From a virus: a DNA stretch of 21,298 nt. Positions 1-7,286 of this stretch are shown here, piece after piece. How positions within the stretch are numbered: the first letter of the stretch is position 1; each line of letters starts with the position of its first letter. The position numbers and the translations under genes were made by a program. The notes under the pieces are model-generated. The model was not told the origin of the DNA and did no database searches. It saw nothing but the letters and a program-made list of their open reading frames with translations. The DNA lies in the IMG/VR virus record IMGVR_UViG_3300025138_000454, positions 1 through 21,298 of that record; one strand, written 5' to 3'.

Positions 1-200
1 GGCATTCCGGACATGAAAGACTCCAGCGCACCCATGTTTGGTCCTTGGGCTCTTGCTCGGATCTCTTCGACCTTGTTTTTCAAATATTCCATCATTGGGT
101 CTGCCGCAGGTGCTGCGGGACTGGGAGGAGAAACCGCATTGGGAGGTGCTCCTGCGACAGTTGTTTGGCCAGAGAACTTGGTTGGGTCAATTGGACCCAT
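1..200 (-). CDS. Partial unknown gene downstream of portal (N-terminal part)
   Basis: This reading frame opens with ATG (complement of 198-200), 17 bases after the portal stop, and stays open to the window edge. About 66 residues are visible. They begin MGPIDPTKFS, continue through a Pro/Ala-rich linker (around residues 16-34) and end in a charged, probably helical stretch containing EYLKNKVEEIRAR. An AAAGG lies 13 bases before the ATG, which is a rather long spacing. In tailed phages this slot after the portal often holds a head-assembly or scaffold-like protein. Nothing in the visible residues identifies one, so the function is unknown. The gene is truncated by the window, not by mutation. 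Confidence 0.6.
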   Translation of the reverse strand, partial: MGPIDPTKFSGQTTVAGAPPNAVSPPSPAAPAADPMMEYLKNKVEEIRARAQGPNMGALESFMSGM

Positions 201-216
201 GGGCAGTATGTTGCCT

Positions 217-2655
217 TTAAAGTTCACTCTTCATAGCCTCCATCTGAATTTTGGCTGCATTCTTTTCTCGTTCTATCTGAAGCTCTGCTTGGAGCTTTTG
301 AACCTTGCCTTCCAGCTCTGCTTGAACCTTGGCAGCTTGTATCTGCATGTTCTGGCGAGCCTTGGCCTGATCGATCTCGATGTCTGACTTGGCCTTGGCT
401 TGATCTGCGGCAATCTCGGATTGAGTGCGTTGTTGAAGAGCTTGAGCCTCCAGCTGTGCGAGCTGTTGAGCATATTGCAGAGGATTCTGTTGACCGCCTT
501 GTTGGCCTGCAGCTTGCAGAGCCTTGATCGGTTGCATCTGCGGAGCTGCTGCCACAACCTGAGCCGCACGCTGAGATATTAACATGTCCATCTCTGGATC
601 GATATCTTTCATGGCGAACTTTGGGTCTCTGAGATTCGGCAATGGTGGCAGCGGCATGTTGATGCTGGCCTCCATGCGCTGACGATACAACAACGCAACG
701 TGCTCGGCAACATGCGCAATCAATATAGGTTGCATGGTCTTGGCTGCTGGGTTGCCAGCCAATGAAGGATCTTGCATGAATTGGATGTGCACCGCAATGT
801 GGGCTTCGTGATCTTGCTCTGGGAAAGCCTTGATTGGCTTGCCATACATGATTGACATGTTCTCGTCGATTGGGTCTGTCCTCGGAGCCTCTTCTGGCTT
901 CTTCAAGATCTCGTCAATGTTAGGAATCCTGATTGCCTCATACATTCGCTTGTAGGCTTCGTAAAGATCATGCAGCTGCGGAGCTGACTGAGCCATCTGC
1001 AAGATTGCTTGGGCCTGAGCGATCCTCTGGGCAGTGCTGAAGATGTTGGGGTCAGAAACTGGGACGATGTCAACACGATCGTCAAAGTCAGCCGCAAAGA
1101 TTGTCTCGCTGGAGCCAGCAACCGAAAACTGGAACGACTCTTCGAGGTGCTCTGCATTCAGCTTGGCTAGCAGCTTGAACTCTTGGCCTTGGGCATAATG
1201 CAGACGCTTATGGATTGCGCTGAATGACTTGGAGCCTTGCTCAATCAGGGCGACAGTCGACCCAACAGGTGCATTCGGGTTGACGTCCCCAACATTGAGG
1301 TCAGAAGTCGAAGCGAACCTTTGGCCAGCCTGCACGATGAATCCGAGTAGGTTGAATAACGACTGGCTTGGTTCTTTGAACGGCAATGGCATGATTGCTT
1401 TGTTGACATCATCAACCGTAGCGTCCAGATCAACGAACTCTCCAGGATTGATGTCGATGTCTCCACCGCTGACTCTGCCCTTCAGCTTGAAGCCACCTTG
1501 CATATTCGCAAAGGCTGCGGAGTCCAAAAGTGCACGCAAAGAGCCTGTGGCTGCTCTGCCCAAACCGCCGATCATGTGGTACAGGCCGAAACCGTAAAAT
1601 CCCAATCCAGGCAAGAACTTATAGCTGACGAACCAATCTCTGCGCTTTTTGTCCTCGTCGTCTTCATCCCAGTTCCTGCGGATGGCGACGATCTTCTCAG
1701 AGTCATAGTCAATGGTGATGACGTAAGGCAACATGACCAGATTCTCAGACTCTTCGTCCTCAATCCCGTCGATGCCCTCAAAAGCCTCATAACAATGCAT
1801 CTCCAAAAGAGTCATAACATCATCGTCAGAGTCGTCGTCTTTGTCTATGCCTTCGATCTGCTGGCTTGTGAACCCATCATCGTCATCAGCCCCATCACCA
1901 GTGTATTCTGTCGGGAGGTACCAACCAGCCGCGACATATCTGTTGTAGTCGTTTTTTGGCATCTTGATGATGTGGGTGTAGCGTGGGGAGGTGTGAAGAT
2001 CTTTGCTCTCTGGTGCAACAACAAAATCTTCAGCTTTGACAAACTGGCTGCATTGGCGTTCCAAGTTTGCATCCCACCAAACCTTCTTGAATGTCTGGCC
2101 AACCAATGGCAGGTGAAATAACATCTGGTCAAGGTCTGGGAAGTATTCTGGCATCTGCTCCATGATCTGGTAGTTCATGAATTCTTTGACGCGACGTGCT
2201 TGGTTCTCTGTCTCTTCGTTTGGTTCGCCGATGATGGTGGTCTTGACTGGACCGCCAGCTGGATAAAGCTCTGCGATGGCTTTGGCGTTGAACTGGGTGG
2301 CAGCTTCTGCGATCAACGGATGAACGACTGTGCTGAGACCACGAACAGCTCGCTCTTCTTCGTTCTCGTCCATGCCACCTTCTGGGTCGAGTGTCATCAG
2401 ACCTTGTTTGTAGCGTTCTTTCCATTCAGAACGAGCTTGCTCATCGTTCTCGAAATATCCTGTGAGGATGCCAGCCTTGCGAGAAGCCTCTCTCTCATCA
2501 AGATCCTCAGCCAAGTTTATGTCGAAGTTGCTGTCTGAATCTTCGATGGTGTCCAAGATAGGATCACCAATCAACACATCACCATCAGGCAAAGTCTCAA
2601 CTTGCAGCTCATCAGGGGGAGAGCCTTCTGCGAATGGAATAACAGGTTCAGCCAT
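217..2655 (-). CDS. Phage portal protein (P22/SU10-like)
   Basis: An 812-residue protein that would form the ring at the portal vertex through which terminase pumps DNA and to which the tail attaches. The N-terminal 60 residues are acidic. The body has portal-type features, including the stretch STVVHPLIAEAATQFNAKA near residue 110, the segment LPLVGQTFKKVWWD near residue 180, and later GLGFYGFGLYHMIGGLGRA. Roughly the last 110 residues are rich in Q, A, K and E in heptad-like spacing and probably form a long coiled coil. The length fits large P22-type portals (P22 is about 725). The start overlaps the terminase stop by 8 bases, with AGGAAAAGG upstream. Terminase followed by portal is the standard order. 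The family call rests on pattern recall, length and context. Confidence 0.85.
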   Translation of the reverse strand: MAEPVIPFAEGSPPDELQVETLPDGDVLIGDPILDTIEDSDSNFDINLAEDLDEREASRKAGILTGYFENDEQARSEWKERYKQGLMTLDPEGGMDENEEERAVRGLSTVVHPLIAEAATQFNAKAIAELYPAGGPVKTTIIGEPNEETENQARRVKEFMNYQIMEQMPEYFPDLDQMLFHLPLVGQTFKKVWWDANLERQCSQFVKAEDFVVAPESKDLHTSPRYTHIIKMPKNDYNRYVAAGWYLPTEYTGDGADDDDGFTSQQIEGIDKDDDSDDDVMTLLEMHCYEAFEGIDGIEDEESENLVMLPYVITIDYDSEKIVAIRRNWDEDDEDKKRRDWFVSYKFLPGLGFYGFGLYHMIGGLGRAATGSLRALLDSAAFANMQGGFKLKGRVSGGDIDINPGEFVDLDATVDDVNKAIMPLPFKEPSQSLFNLLGFIVQAGQRFASTSDLNVGDVNPNAPVGSTVALIEQGSKSFSAIHKRLHYAQGQEFKLLAKLNAEHLEESFQFSVAGSSETIFAADFDDRVDIVPVSDPNIFSTAQRIAQAQAILQMAQSAPQLHDLYEAYKRMYEAIRIPNIDEILKKPEEAPRTDPIDENMSIMYGKPIKAFPEQDHEAHIAVHIQFMQDPSLAGNPAAKTMQPILIAHVAEHVALLYRQRMEASINMPLPPLPNLRDPKFAMKDIDPEMDMLISQRAAQVVAAAPQMQPIKALQAAGQQGGQQNPLQYAQQLAQLEAQALQQRTQSEIAADQAKAKSDIEIDQAKARQNMQIQAAKVQAELEGKVQKLQAELQIEREKNAAKIQMEAMKSEL

Positions 2656-4147
2656 ACATCGTCAACCTTTTCCTCATTGGCTCGTCTTCATCTTCATAGT
2701 CACCTGAATGGGTGACAAACCAGCCTTTGCGCAATCTCAACCACGCTTGCGTGCACGTGTCAACTATGTCGTCATTCTCAACCGCTGGGAATGCAGCACA
2801 GATATCAATTAAATTTTTAGCCCACTTCTTGTCTTTTGGAAAGTAAATTCTTCCATCCTCTAATAATGCGGAGCTTGCATGGGCACGAGCTTGCTTATCT
2901 CTGTCTGGAGAATACTCAATTACGGGGATGCCAGCCATGCGCAAATCTTGCAGCAAACTCTGGCCAGAAGCCTTCTTCTCGATCAACACAGCATCCGGAT
3001 CATACTCTTCATACGACTCTTGAGCGATCTTGCGCAGCTCTGGGTAAGTAACACGATCCCACCAAGCCTCAAGGACGATTGCGCACATTGCTCCTCTGTG
3101 TCGGAAAACACCCCACGTTGTGCGCGCAGAATAAGATGATTTCTCTTTGACGCTGAAGGCTGTGTCCCAAGACTGCAAGACATATTCAATCTCTGGGAGC
3201 TCTTTGCTCTCCCATGGAACCCACCACTCTGACTTCAAGATCCCACCACCTTTTGGGGCTGGCCTTTGTTGCAGCTGTCCGGCTGAAGCATATGACCCGA
3301 GGCTTCTCTCAAGATTGGACAAAGTCTTGTCATCAATTCGGTTTGGCCAAAGCAACTCTCCTTCTTTGGTGCGTGGGTCTGTGAACCCGAGACTTGATCT
3401 TGTTGCAGTCGGGTGGCCAACCTCGTATCTGGCTGGCAAGCACAGATGGTCCCACTCGTTGTCCATCTCATTGGCCAGTATGTGTCCTGTTAAGTCTCCC
3501 TCGTGCACTCTTTGCATGATAACGACGAATGCACCAGTCTTGGGATCGTTGAACCGTGACTGCATGGCTTGGTCCCACCATTCCAGAACACCCTCTCGGA
3601 CTGCTGAGGAATCTGCCTCCCGAACATTGTGTGGGTCGTCAATCACGATTATGTCGCCACCCTCCCCAGTCAATGCACCATCCACCGAGGTTGCGATCCT
3701 TTGGCCAGTGCGGTCATTCTCGAACCGCTGCTTCTGGTTCTGGTCACCAGTCAATCGGAAAGACTCTCCAAAATGAGTTTTGTACCATGGGCTGTCAATC
3801 AACCTTCGACACTTGACGCTGTCTCGAATCGAGAGTCCGGAAGCATAAGAAGCGTAAAGGAATTTCTTTGCAGGAGCGAACGTCCAAGTCCAAGCTGGCA
3901 TCGTGACCGCGACTGAGATAGACTTCATGTGTCTCGGAGGGATGTTGATGATCAGACGCTTGATGTCACCCTCAACAACAGCCTGCAGGTGCTCAGAGAT
4001 TGCATCGAGGTGCCAGTTGTCATTGAAGTCAGATCCTGGCTCAATCGTCGGCCATGAGCTCTTGGTAAACTCCTTCAAAGATCTCTTCATCTTCTCCGCT
4101 CGGATCTCTGTCAGTGATAGCGTGCTCAAGAACTCTTTCAATTGCAT
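2648..4147 (-). CDS. terL: Terminase large subunit
   Basis: ATPase and nuclease of the DNA packaging motor. In 499-residue numbering the ATPase half shows a Walker A variant PPRHMKS (70-76) and a Walker B IIVIDD (166-171). The C-terminal RNase H-like nuclease shows Asp328 in QSWDTAFS, the stretch VLIEKKASGQSL (387-398), and the acidic NDDIVD near 458-463. The order and length are typical of phage large terminases. The start is uncertain. This ATG has GGAG nine bases upstream but makes a 107-base overlap with the preceding gene. ATG at 4090 would shorten the protein by 19 residues and remove most of the overlap, but its GGAG is only three bases away. Neighbours are the putative small subunit upstream and the portal downstream, which it overlaps by 8 bases. 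Confidence 0.93.
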   Translation of the reverse strand: MQLKEFLSTLSLTEIRAEKMKRSLKEFTKSSWPTIEPGSDFNDNWHLDAISEHLQAVVEGDIKRLIINIPPRHMKSISVAVTMPAWTWTFAPAKKFLYASYASGLSIRDSVKCRRLIDSPWYKTHFGESFRLTGDQNQKQRFENDRTGQRIATSVDGALTGEGGDIIVIDDPHNVREADSSAVREGVLEWWDQAMQSRFNDPKTGAFVVIMQRVHEGDLTGHILANEMDNEWDHLCLPARYEVGHPTATRSSLGFTDPRTKEGELLWPNRIDDKTLSNLERSLGSYASAGQLQQRPAPKGGGILKSEWWVPWESKELPEIEYVLQSWDTAFSVKEKSSYSARTTWGVFRHRGAMCAIVLEAWWDRVTYPELRKIAQESYEEYDPDAVLIEKKASGQSLLQDLRMAGIPVIEYSPDRDKQARAHASSALLEDGRIYFPKDKKWAKNLIDICAAFPAVENDDIVDTCTQAWLRLRKGWFVTHSGDYEDEDEPMRKRLTMYG

Positions 4148-4610
4148 TTAGGTCGTCTCCGGAAAGTCTGCTGATGTCTAATACTTTACGCTCTTCAATC
4201 TGGGCTTTGACCTCCACAGCCTTCAGGTCTGGTACGCATTTGCCGAGGAGAGTCTTTGCCGCCATGACACGCAACTCTGGGTCAGCAGCTATGGCTCCAG
4301 CCTTTGTGGCCAGACCGTCTGCATCCTTAACGTAAACAGGGAACATCTCTTTGCCAGACATGACAGCCGAAAGGAACCCGACAGGGTCAGCTTGGCCCAT
4401 GATCCAGTTGATTGTTGCGTTGTGGTTCCACTTGTATTTGTTTTGTCGACCACGAGAAGCCTTTTGTTTGGCCATTGGCTCAACTGACTTGAATTTGCCG
4501 TCCCATGCCTCTGGCTTAACTGGTGGGCCATTGTTTATTGGCCTCTGCACTATGGTCTTCGGCTCCTTGGGCTTGGGAGGACGGCCTAATTTTTTCTTCT
4601 CTTTGCTCAT
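4041..4610 (-). CDS. Putative terminase small subunit
   Basis: A 189-residue protein directly upstream of, and overlapping, the large terminase, which is the classic place for the small, DNA-recognising subunit. The N-terminus is strongly basic, with an AT-hook-like KLGRPPKPK near residues 8-16. The middle contains a possible helical DNA-binding region (about 60-130, including PELRVMAAKTLLGKCVPD). The C-terminus is acidic, as expected for a segment that contacts the large subunit. I chose ATG 4610 over a TTG at 4646 because GAAAGG lies upstream at a usable distance. I see no diagnostic motif, so the name rests on position, size and charge pattern. An unrelated DNA-binding protein remains possible. 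Confidence 0.55.
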   Translation of the reverse strand: MSKEKKKLGRPPKPKEPKTIVQRPINNGPPVKPEAWDGKFKSVEPMAKQKASRGRQNKYKWNHNATINWIMGQADPVGFLSAVMSGKEMFPVYVKDADGLATKAGAIAADPELRVMAAKTLLGKCVPDLKAVEVKAQIEERKVLDISRLSGDDLNAIERVLEHAITDRDPSGEDEEIFEGVYQELMADD

Positions 4611-4685
4611 TTTCTTTAGCCTTTCAACCTTGCTTGCAGTGGTCAACTGGAAAATAACTGAGCCAACTATCGCTGATCTTTGGGC

Positions 4686-4734
4686 AAAAAGAAACCCTCC
4701 ATCTTTGCAGTGCGAAACCTAGCCAGATGGAGGG
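4686..4734 (-). terminator. Intrinsic terminator of the leftward cassette
   Basis: A perfect 10-base inverted repeat, CCCTCCATCT and AGATGGAGGG (4695-4704 and 4725-4734), encloses a 20-base loop. Read on the minus strand it is followed at once by TTTCTTTTT (4686-4694), the layout of a Rho-independent terminator. The long loop is unusual. It lies 34 bases after the stop of the 45-residue gene and about 75 bases before the small terminase start, so it would separate the two leftward groups. I see no convincing promoter between it and the terminase genes. Confidence 0.75.
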
Positions 4735-4767
4735 GAGCTGGGAGAAAGTAGTATGAATGAAAACAAG

Positions 4768-4905
4768 CTACTCTTTTTTGTTAACAAAAGCAACAGCTCT
4801 AGCCAGAAAAAGATTAGCGTCATGGACAGCGTGCATTATTCGCAGCTGCCTCCTGACCTCTTGTTGTTGGCGCAACAGCTCTTGGCGTTGTTGTTCAGGA
4901 CTCAT
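4768..4905 (-). CDS. Small Gln-rich protein, 45 residues, unknown
   Basis: A 45-residue reading frame starting MSPEQQRQEL and ending AFVNKKE. Its ATG shares bases with the TGA of the gene before it (an ATGA junction), which suggests translational coupling. The first 25 residues are rich in Q, E, R and L and would form a charged helix or short coiled coil. A hydrophobic stretch, LFLARAVAFV, follows. The intrinsic terminator lies just downstream, so this is the last gene of the leftward cassette. The function is unknown. Support comes from the exact overlap and the position before a terminator, not from homology. Confidence 0.55.
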   Translation of the reverse strand: MSPEQQRQELLRQQQEVRRQLRIMHAVHDANLFLARAVAFVNKKE

Positions 4906-5678
4906 TTGGCTGTCCCTTTTAATGGTGCATCATTTATTTTATCAGCCCTATCCCAAAATTTCTTTCTGTTTTTATAAAACAAAGGCATAGGATCATCTCG
5001 AAAAACCATCCCAGCACCGTAATTTAATATTGATTCTGAGAAGTCTTCTTTGCTTATGAGGTGATGTCTGATTTCTATTTTTCTCTCAGTCATTGGATGC
5101 ATAATAGCCATTGGGGTCAGAGGTGGGACTCTGAATGTCACTTCTTCTTTCTTTGGGCAAACAAGGTAATTCATTTCGAGAGATGATTGGTTTTTAAACT
5201 CTAATATTCCTGGCAAAAGAGTGAAATGTTCAAAAAAGTCTCTTTGGCTCCATGTTGGTTGGGTGTAGCTAAAATATATCATTTCCCGCATTTTTATTGC
5301 CCAGACAGAGACCAGTTTGATGCTGTGTCTTTTGTTTTGCGAGAAGCCTTCAAACTGTTCGCCAGCATGCTGCTCAGTGTTAAAATCTTTGTTTGAAAAT
5401 CTCCACTCATATTTGTTTTCTTCAATCGAAGTGACTTTTACCTCAAGCTCTCCCCAAAGAGGCACCACAATTCCTTTGCCGTAATATTCTGAGAATGCCC
5501 TGCAATTTTTTATTGTTGCACCTTTGGGGCACGTTTTTGGCGTGTCTTTCCACCAGTCAGGGATGTGGTTTTTGCCTTCAGATATTTTGGCGTGGTTATA
5601 CGCATATGTTGAATGCGTATAACAATCCATGATTAGAGGCTTATCCTCTTTCTTGAACAGACCCAACGAAAACTCCAT
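4902..5678 (-). CDS. Unknown phage protein, 258 residues, AT-rich gene
   Basis: A protein of unknown function with aromatic-rich, soluble character and no membrane segment. Visible patterns are IPDWWKDTPKTCPKGATIKNC near residues 40-60, a middle part rich in Trp, Phe and Tyr (WSQRDFFEHFTLLPG), and a Pro/Met-rich PPLTPMAIMHP. By recall it resembles a protein found in several aquatic phages, but I cannot name a family. I took ATG 5678, which overlaps the previous gene by 38 bases. ATG 5630, just after that gene's stop, is an alternative and would remove 16 residues. The gene is clearly richer in A and T than the terminase and replication genes, suggesting a different origin. It is coupled to the 45-residue gene by an ATGA overlap. 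Confidence 0.75.
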   Translation of the reverse strand: MEFSLGLFKKEDKPLIMDCYTHSTYAYNHAKISEGKNHIPDWWKDTPKTCPKGATIKNCRAFSEYYGKGIVVPLWGELEVKVTSIEENKYEWRFSNKDFNTEQHAGEQFEGFSQNKRHSIKLVSVWAIKMREMIYFSYTQPTWSQRDFFEHFTLLPGILEFKNQSSLEMNYLVCPKKEEVTFRVPPLTPMAIMHPMTERKIEIRHHLISKEDFSESILNYGAGMVFRDDPMPLFYKNRKKFWDRADKINDAPLKGTAK

Positions 5679-5907
5679 TGTTGAAGAACTTAGCAAAAGC
5701 GAAAGGATCACGCTTTTGACGACGACGCATCTCATCCGAGTAAGTCATACGCTGGTCGGCGTAATAGTTTTCCTTTTCAGGATTCCAACCACGCATTGCT
5801 TCCCCAGCTTCACGACAATCTTGAATGACAAAAGCCAACTCATCGTCAGTGCACTTCTTCGCCATGGATGTCCACTTGGCGAACTCAGCGGCTGTTGCCC
5901 CACTCAT
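5641..5907 (-). CDS. Small unknown protein, 88 residues
   Basis: An 88-residue, mostly helical, charged protein beginning MSGATAAEFAKW, with an Arg/Lys cluster (MRRRQKRDPFAFAKFF) near the C-terminus. No known domain is recognised. The ATG forms an ATGA overlap with the stop of the preceding gene, and GGAG lies eight bases upstream. It is the third gene of the five-gene leftward cassette. The basic C-terminal helix could contact nucleic acid, but that is speculation. Confidence 0.7.
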   Translation of the reverse strand: MSGATAAEFAKWTSMAKKCTDDELAFVIQDCREAGEAMRGWNPEKENYYADQRMTYSDEMRRRQKRDPFAFAKFFNNGVFVGSVQERG

Positions 5908-6092
5908 TGGGACAACTCCATGTGCTTTTGGTTCATCGCAATGAACAACCCAGAAACCTGCCCAGCATCTTCAGGGCCAAGACGAACATTCCAGACGCCA
6001 GCCCAATCAGTGGCACAAACAACTGTGGCCTTGCGACCGAAGTAAAAACAATCCTCATCACGGATGATGATCTTGTCGTTGCGATTAAACAT
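5904..6092 (-). CDS. Small unknown protein, 62 residues
   Basis: A 62-residue protein starting MFNRNDKIIIRDED. It has the look of a small beta-barrel (alternating hydrophobic residues in KIIIRDEDCFYFGRKATVVCAT, WNVRL), possibly SH3-like. The function is unknown. The start is set by a TGAGAAAGGA ribosome-binding site seven bases before this ATG. A start six codons earlier would put that site inside the gene. The TGA of that site is also the stop codon of the preceding gene, so the two genes are physically linked. Confidence 0.65.
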   Translation of the reverse strand: MFNRNDKIIIRDEDCFYFGRKATVVCATDWAGVWNVRLGPEDAGQVSGLFIAMNQKHMELSQ

Positions 6093-6099
6093 AAGCAGT

Positions 6100-6109
6100 T
6101 CCTTTCTCA
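6100..6109 (-). promoter_or_regulatory. Stereotyped ribosome-binding site TGAGAAAGGA
   Basis: TGAGAAAGGA is followed seven bases later by the ATG of the 62-residue gene and decides that start. Its first three bases are the stop codon of the upstream gene. Confidence 0.7.
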
Positions 6110-6490
6110 AAGGTCAGAATGAAGTGAAGCAGCAGTGTCATAGCTCAAAGCAATTATGTGCCAAATGAATGCATTGCGAACAATCTCAGAGATTTCGTCT
6201 GTGCCACCATTGTCAATCCAAGTCTCCGCAGCATTGTCTTCGATCATGGTTGCGACGAGGTCGTAATCTCCGTGAAAATCTTTTTTGATCTTTTTCAACA
6301 TCGCATCAGAACGATCCTGAAGTTCATAATATTTATTTTGAGCCGCATTTAACTTCTCTTGAATCGCATCCGCTGTATCAAAATCTTCAACACGCAGAGC
6401 GTCATCAATTTTATCGTCCAGCTCAGCACAATCAAATGCGAACCCATAATCTTCCTTGAGCTCTTTGATGAAAGTTTCTTGATAAGTCAT
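6107..6490 (-). CDS. Unknown acidic helical protein, 127 residues
   Basis: First gene of the leftward cassette. The 127-residue product begins MTYQETFIKELKEDYG, is acidic and strongly helical, and has a likely coiled coil around residues 25-70 (DAIQEKLNAAQNKYYELQDR). No catalytic motif is recognised. Start ATG 6490 was chosen over an upstream in-frame start at 6550 because TGAGAAAGGA lies six bases before it and the promoter hexamers fall inside the longer version. Small acidic early phage proteins of this type often act on host proteins, but nothing here shows that. Confidence 0.7.
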   Translation of the reverse strand: MTYQETFIKELKEDYGFAFDCAELDDKIDDALRVEDFDTADAIQEKLNAAQNKYYELQDRSDAMLKKIKKDFHGDYDLVATMIEDNAAETWIDNGGTDEISEIVRNAFIWHIIALSYDTAASLHSDL

Positions 6491-6496
6491 CTCAGT

Positions 6497-6506
6497 TCCT
6501 TTCTCA
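6497..6506 (-). promoter_or_regulatory. Stereotyped ribosome-binding site TGAGAAAGGA
   Basis: TGAGAAAGGA lies six bases before ATG 6490 on the minus strand and fixes that start. It is the same decamer used by rightward genes. Confidence 0.7.
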
Positions 6507-6518
6507 TTTCTTAATTGT

Positions 6519-6547
6519 ACTATGCCTGAAGTCCACGAATAAGGCAA
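6519..6547 (-). promoter_or_regulatory. Leftward sigma-70-like promoter of the cassette
   Basis: On the minus strand TTGCCT (complement of 6542-6547) is separated by 17 bases from CATAGT (complement of 6519-6524). The -10 is followed after 12 bases by the TGAGAAAGGA ribosome-binding site. The -35 is identical to those at 12190 and 20877, and the -10 context CAGGCATAGT is identical to the rightward promoter at 6891. No other leftward promoter is apparent for the five-gene cassette. Confidence 0.6.
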
Positions 6548-6774
6548 CAAAAAAGATTCCCAATGTTTCCAAACACTTGCAGAAGGTTCCCAGTATCTGG
6601 GTTCTCAACCCCAACCAAAACACGACTCTGGAAACCACTATTGTTATTTGTTTCCAATGGCTTGCAAGATTCGTAACCCACGTTCCCAGTCTTTTGCTGA
6701 TTTTGAACAACAAAAAAATAACCTGAAATATTCCCTTATAGTAAAGTAGAAAAGGACGGGTCAGAAAACAACTG

Positions 6775-6834
6775 CAACGAAAACATTGGGTTCGTTGGGA
6801 ACGCTGTTGTTATCAAACAACAATTTTTCTTTTT
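6775..6834 (+). terminator. Two stem-loops with T-run: terminator or small-RNA 3' end
   Basis: Stem 1 pairs CAACGAA (6775-6781) with TTCGTTG (6791-6797). Stem 2 pairs TGTTGTT (6805-6811) with AACAACA (6816-6822) around a four-base loop. It is followed by ATTTTTCTTTTT. Stem 2 plus the T-run has the shape of an intrinsic terminator, though the stem has few G-C pairs. It sits just before the rightward promoter and could insulate it, or end a short RNA starting near TATAGT at 6737. No good -35 is seen for that start. Confidence 0.4.
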
Positions 6835-6867
6835 CGCACAACGAGAGCTTTATTTGAAATTTTCTTG

Positions 6868-6896
6868 TTTTCTTTTGGATTCTTTGCAGGCATAGT
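6868..6896 (+). promoter_or_regulatory. Rightward promoter of transcription unit 1
   Basis: The -10 is CATAGT (6891-6896), within CAGGCATAGT, a ten-base word shared exactly with the leftward promoter. A weak -35, TTTTCT (6868-6873), lies 17 bases upstream. Ten bases after the -10 comes the TGAGAAAGGA ribosome-binding site (6907-6916) of the first rightward gene. The poor -35 suggests an activator or an upstream AT-rich element helps. Confidence 0.5.
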
Positions 6897-6922
6897 TAGG
6901 GCTCACTGAGAAAGGACACTTT

Positions 6923-7285
6923 ATGCCTAAAGTTTACGTCGTCAATCGACCTAGAGAAAACAAGTTTGGATGGACTCCTGACTTGAGTGACGCATCACGT
7001 TATGGTGCGTTGGAGATTGTGTTTGAGCCCGAGGACAAGCCACAGTTTGTCCCAGGACCATCCATCCAAAAAGCTCGTCGTATTATGAAAGATTTCGGGG
7101 CAGAGGATTACATCCTGTGGCCAGGAGGTGGTGACCCTATTGCTGTGATGGTGTGCTGCATGATCGCATCAGAAATGTCACCAGTCGTGCGCATCCTACG
7201 TTGGGAGCGCAATTTTGAGGAGGGAGACAGGGATCGGCGTAAAGGTTGGTATATGCCTGTTGCCCTCGAAATGAGAAAGGCTTAA
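6923..7285 (+). CDS. Conserved-looking phage protein of unknown function, 120 residues
   Basis: First gene of rightward unit 1. The 120-residue protein has an N-terminal beta-rich part (MPKVYVVNRPRENKFGWTPD) and a Gly-rich turn LWPGGGDPIAVMV near residues 65-77. The C-terminus is KGWYMPVALEMRK. By recall, similar proteins occur next to the following two genes in other phages, but I know no function. The start is supported by TGAGAAAGGA six bases upstream of the ATG. The stop is one base before the next ATG. Confidence 0.75.
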   Translation: MPKVYVVNRPRENKFGWTPDLSDASRYGALEIVFEPEDKPQFVPGPSIQKARRIMKDFGAEDYILWPGGGDPIAVMVCCMIASEMSPVVRILRWERNFEEGDRDRRKGWYMPVALEMRKA

Positions 7286-7286
7286 C

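Larger units (their letters stand above)
6507..6922. other. Noncoding divergent control region
   Basis: About 400 bases between the leftward cassette and the rightward replication genes hold no convincing gene. The region contains a promoter facing each way, AT-rich stretches and several repeated words. GTTCCCAGT occurs at 6586 and 6682, with TGGGAAC inverted at 6796. On the minus strand a TTGGAAACA word occurs at 6564-6572 and 6649-6657, and it is found again upstream of the promoter at 12190. There is a short palindrome, CCCAG-TAT-CTGGG, at 6589-6601, and two stem-loops with a T-run. Such a layout fits a regulatory switch or a replication origin. The sequence alone does not decide between them. 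Confidence 0.5.

Noticed and set aside
1498-2121. A 207-residue plus-strand frame inside the portal gene
   Set aside because: It is antisense to a well-supported portal gene, lacks a ribosome-binding site, and shows no domain. It is explained by the codon pattern of the real gene.
3147-3776. A 209-residue plus-strand frame inside the large terminase gene
   Set aside because: It is antisense to conserved ATPase and nuclease motifs, so the terminase frame is the real one.
4611-4685. A promoter for the terminase genes after the intrinsic terminator
   Set aside because: TTGACC and TTGCCC are present on the minus strand, but no -10 at 16-18 bases could be found. The terminase genes may depend on a later phage promoter or read-through.
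6589-6601. Short palindrome CCCAG-TAT-CTGGG as a terminator or operator
   Set aside because: A five-base stem with no T-run is too short to stand on its own. It is kept only as part of the control region description.
6504-6713. A 69-residue minus-strand hydrophobic frame in the control region
   Set aside because: It starts at TTG without a ribosome-binding site and covers the leftward promoter. The shorter gene from ATG 6490 has a proper leader.
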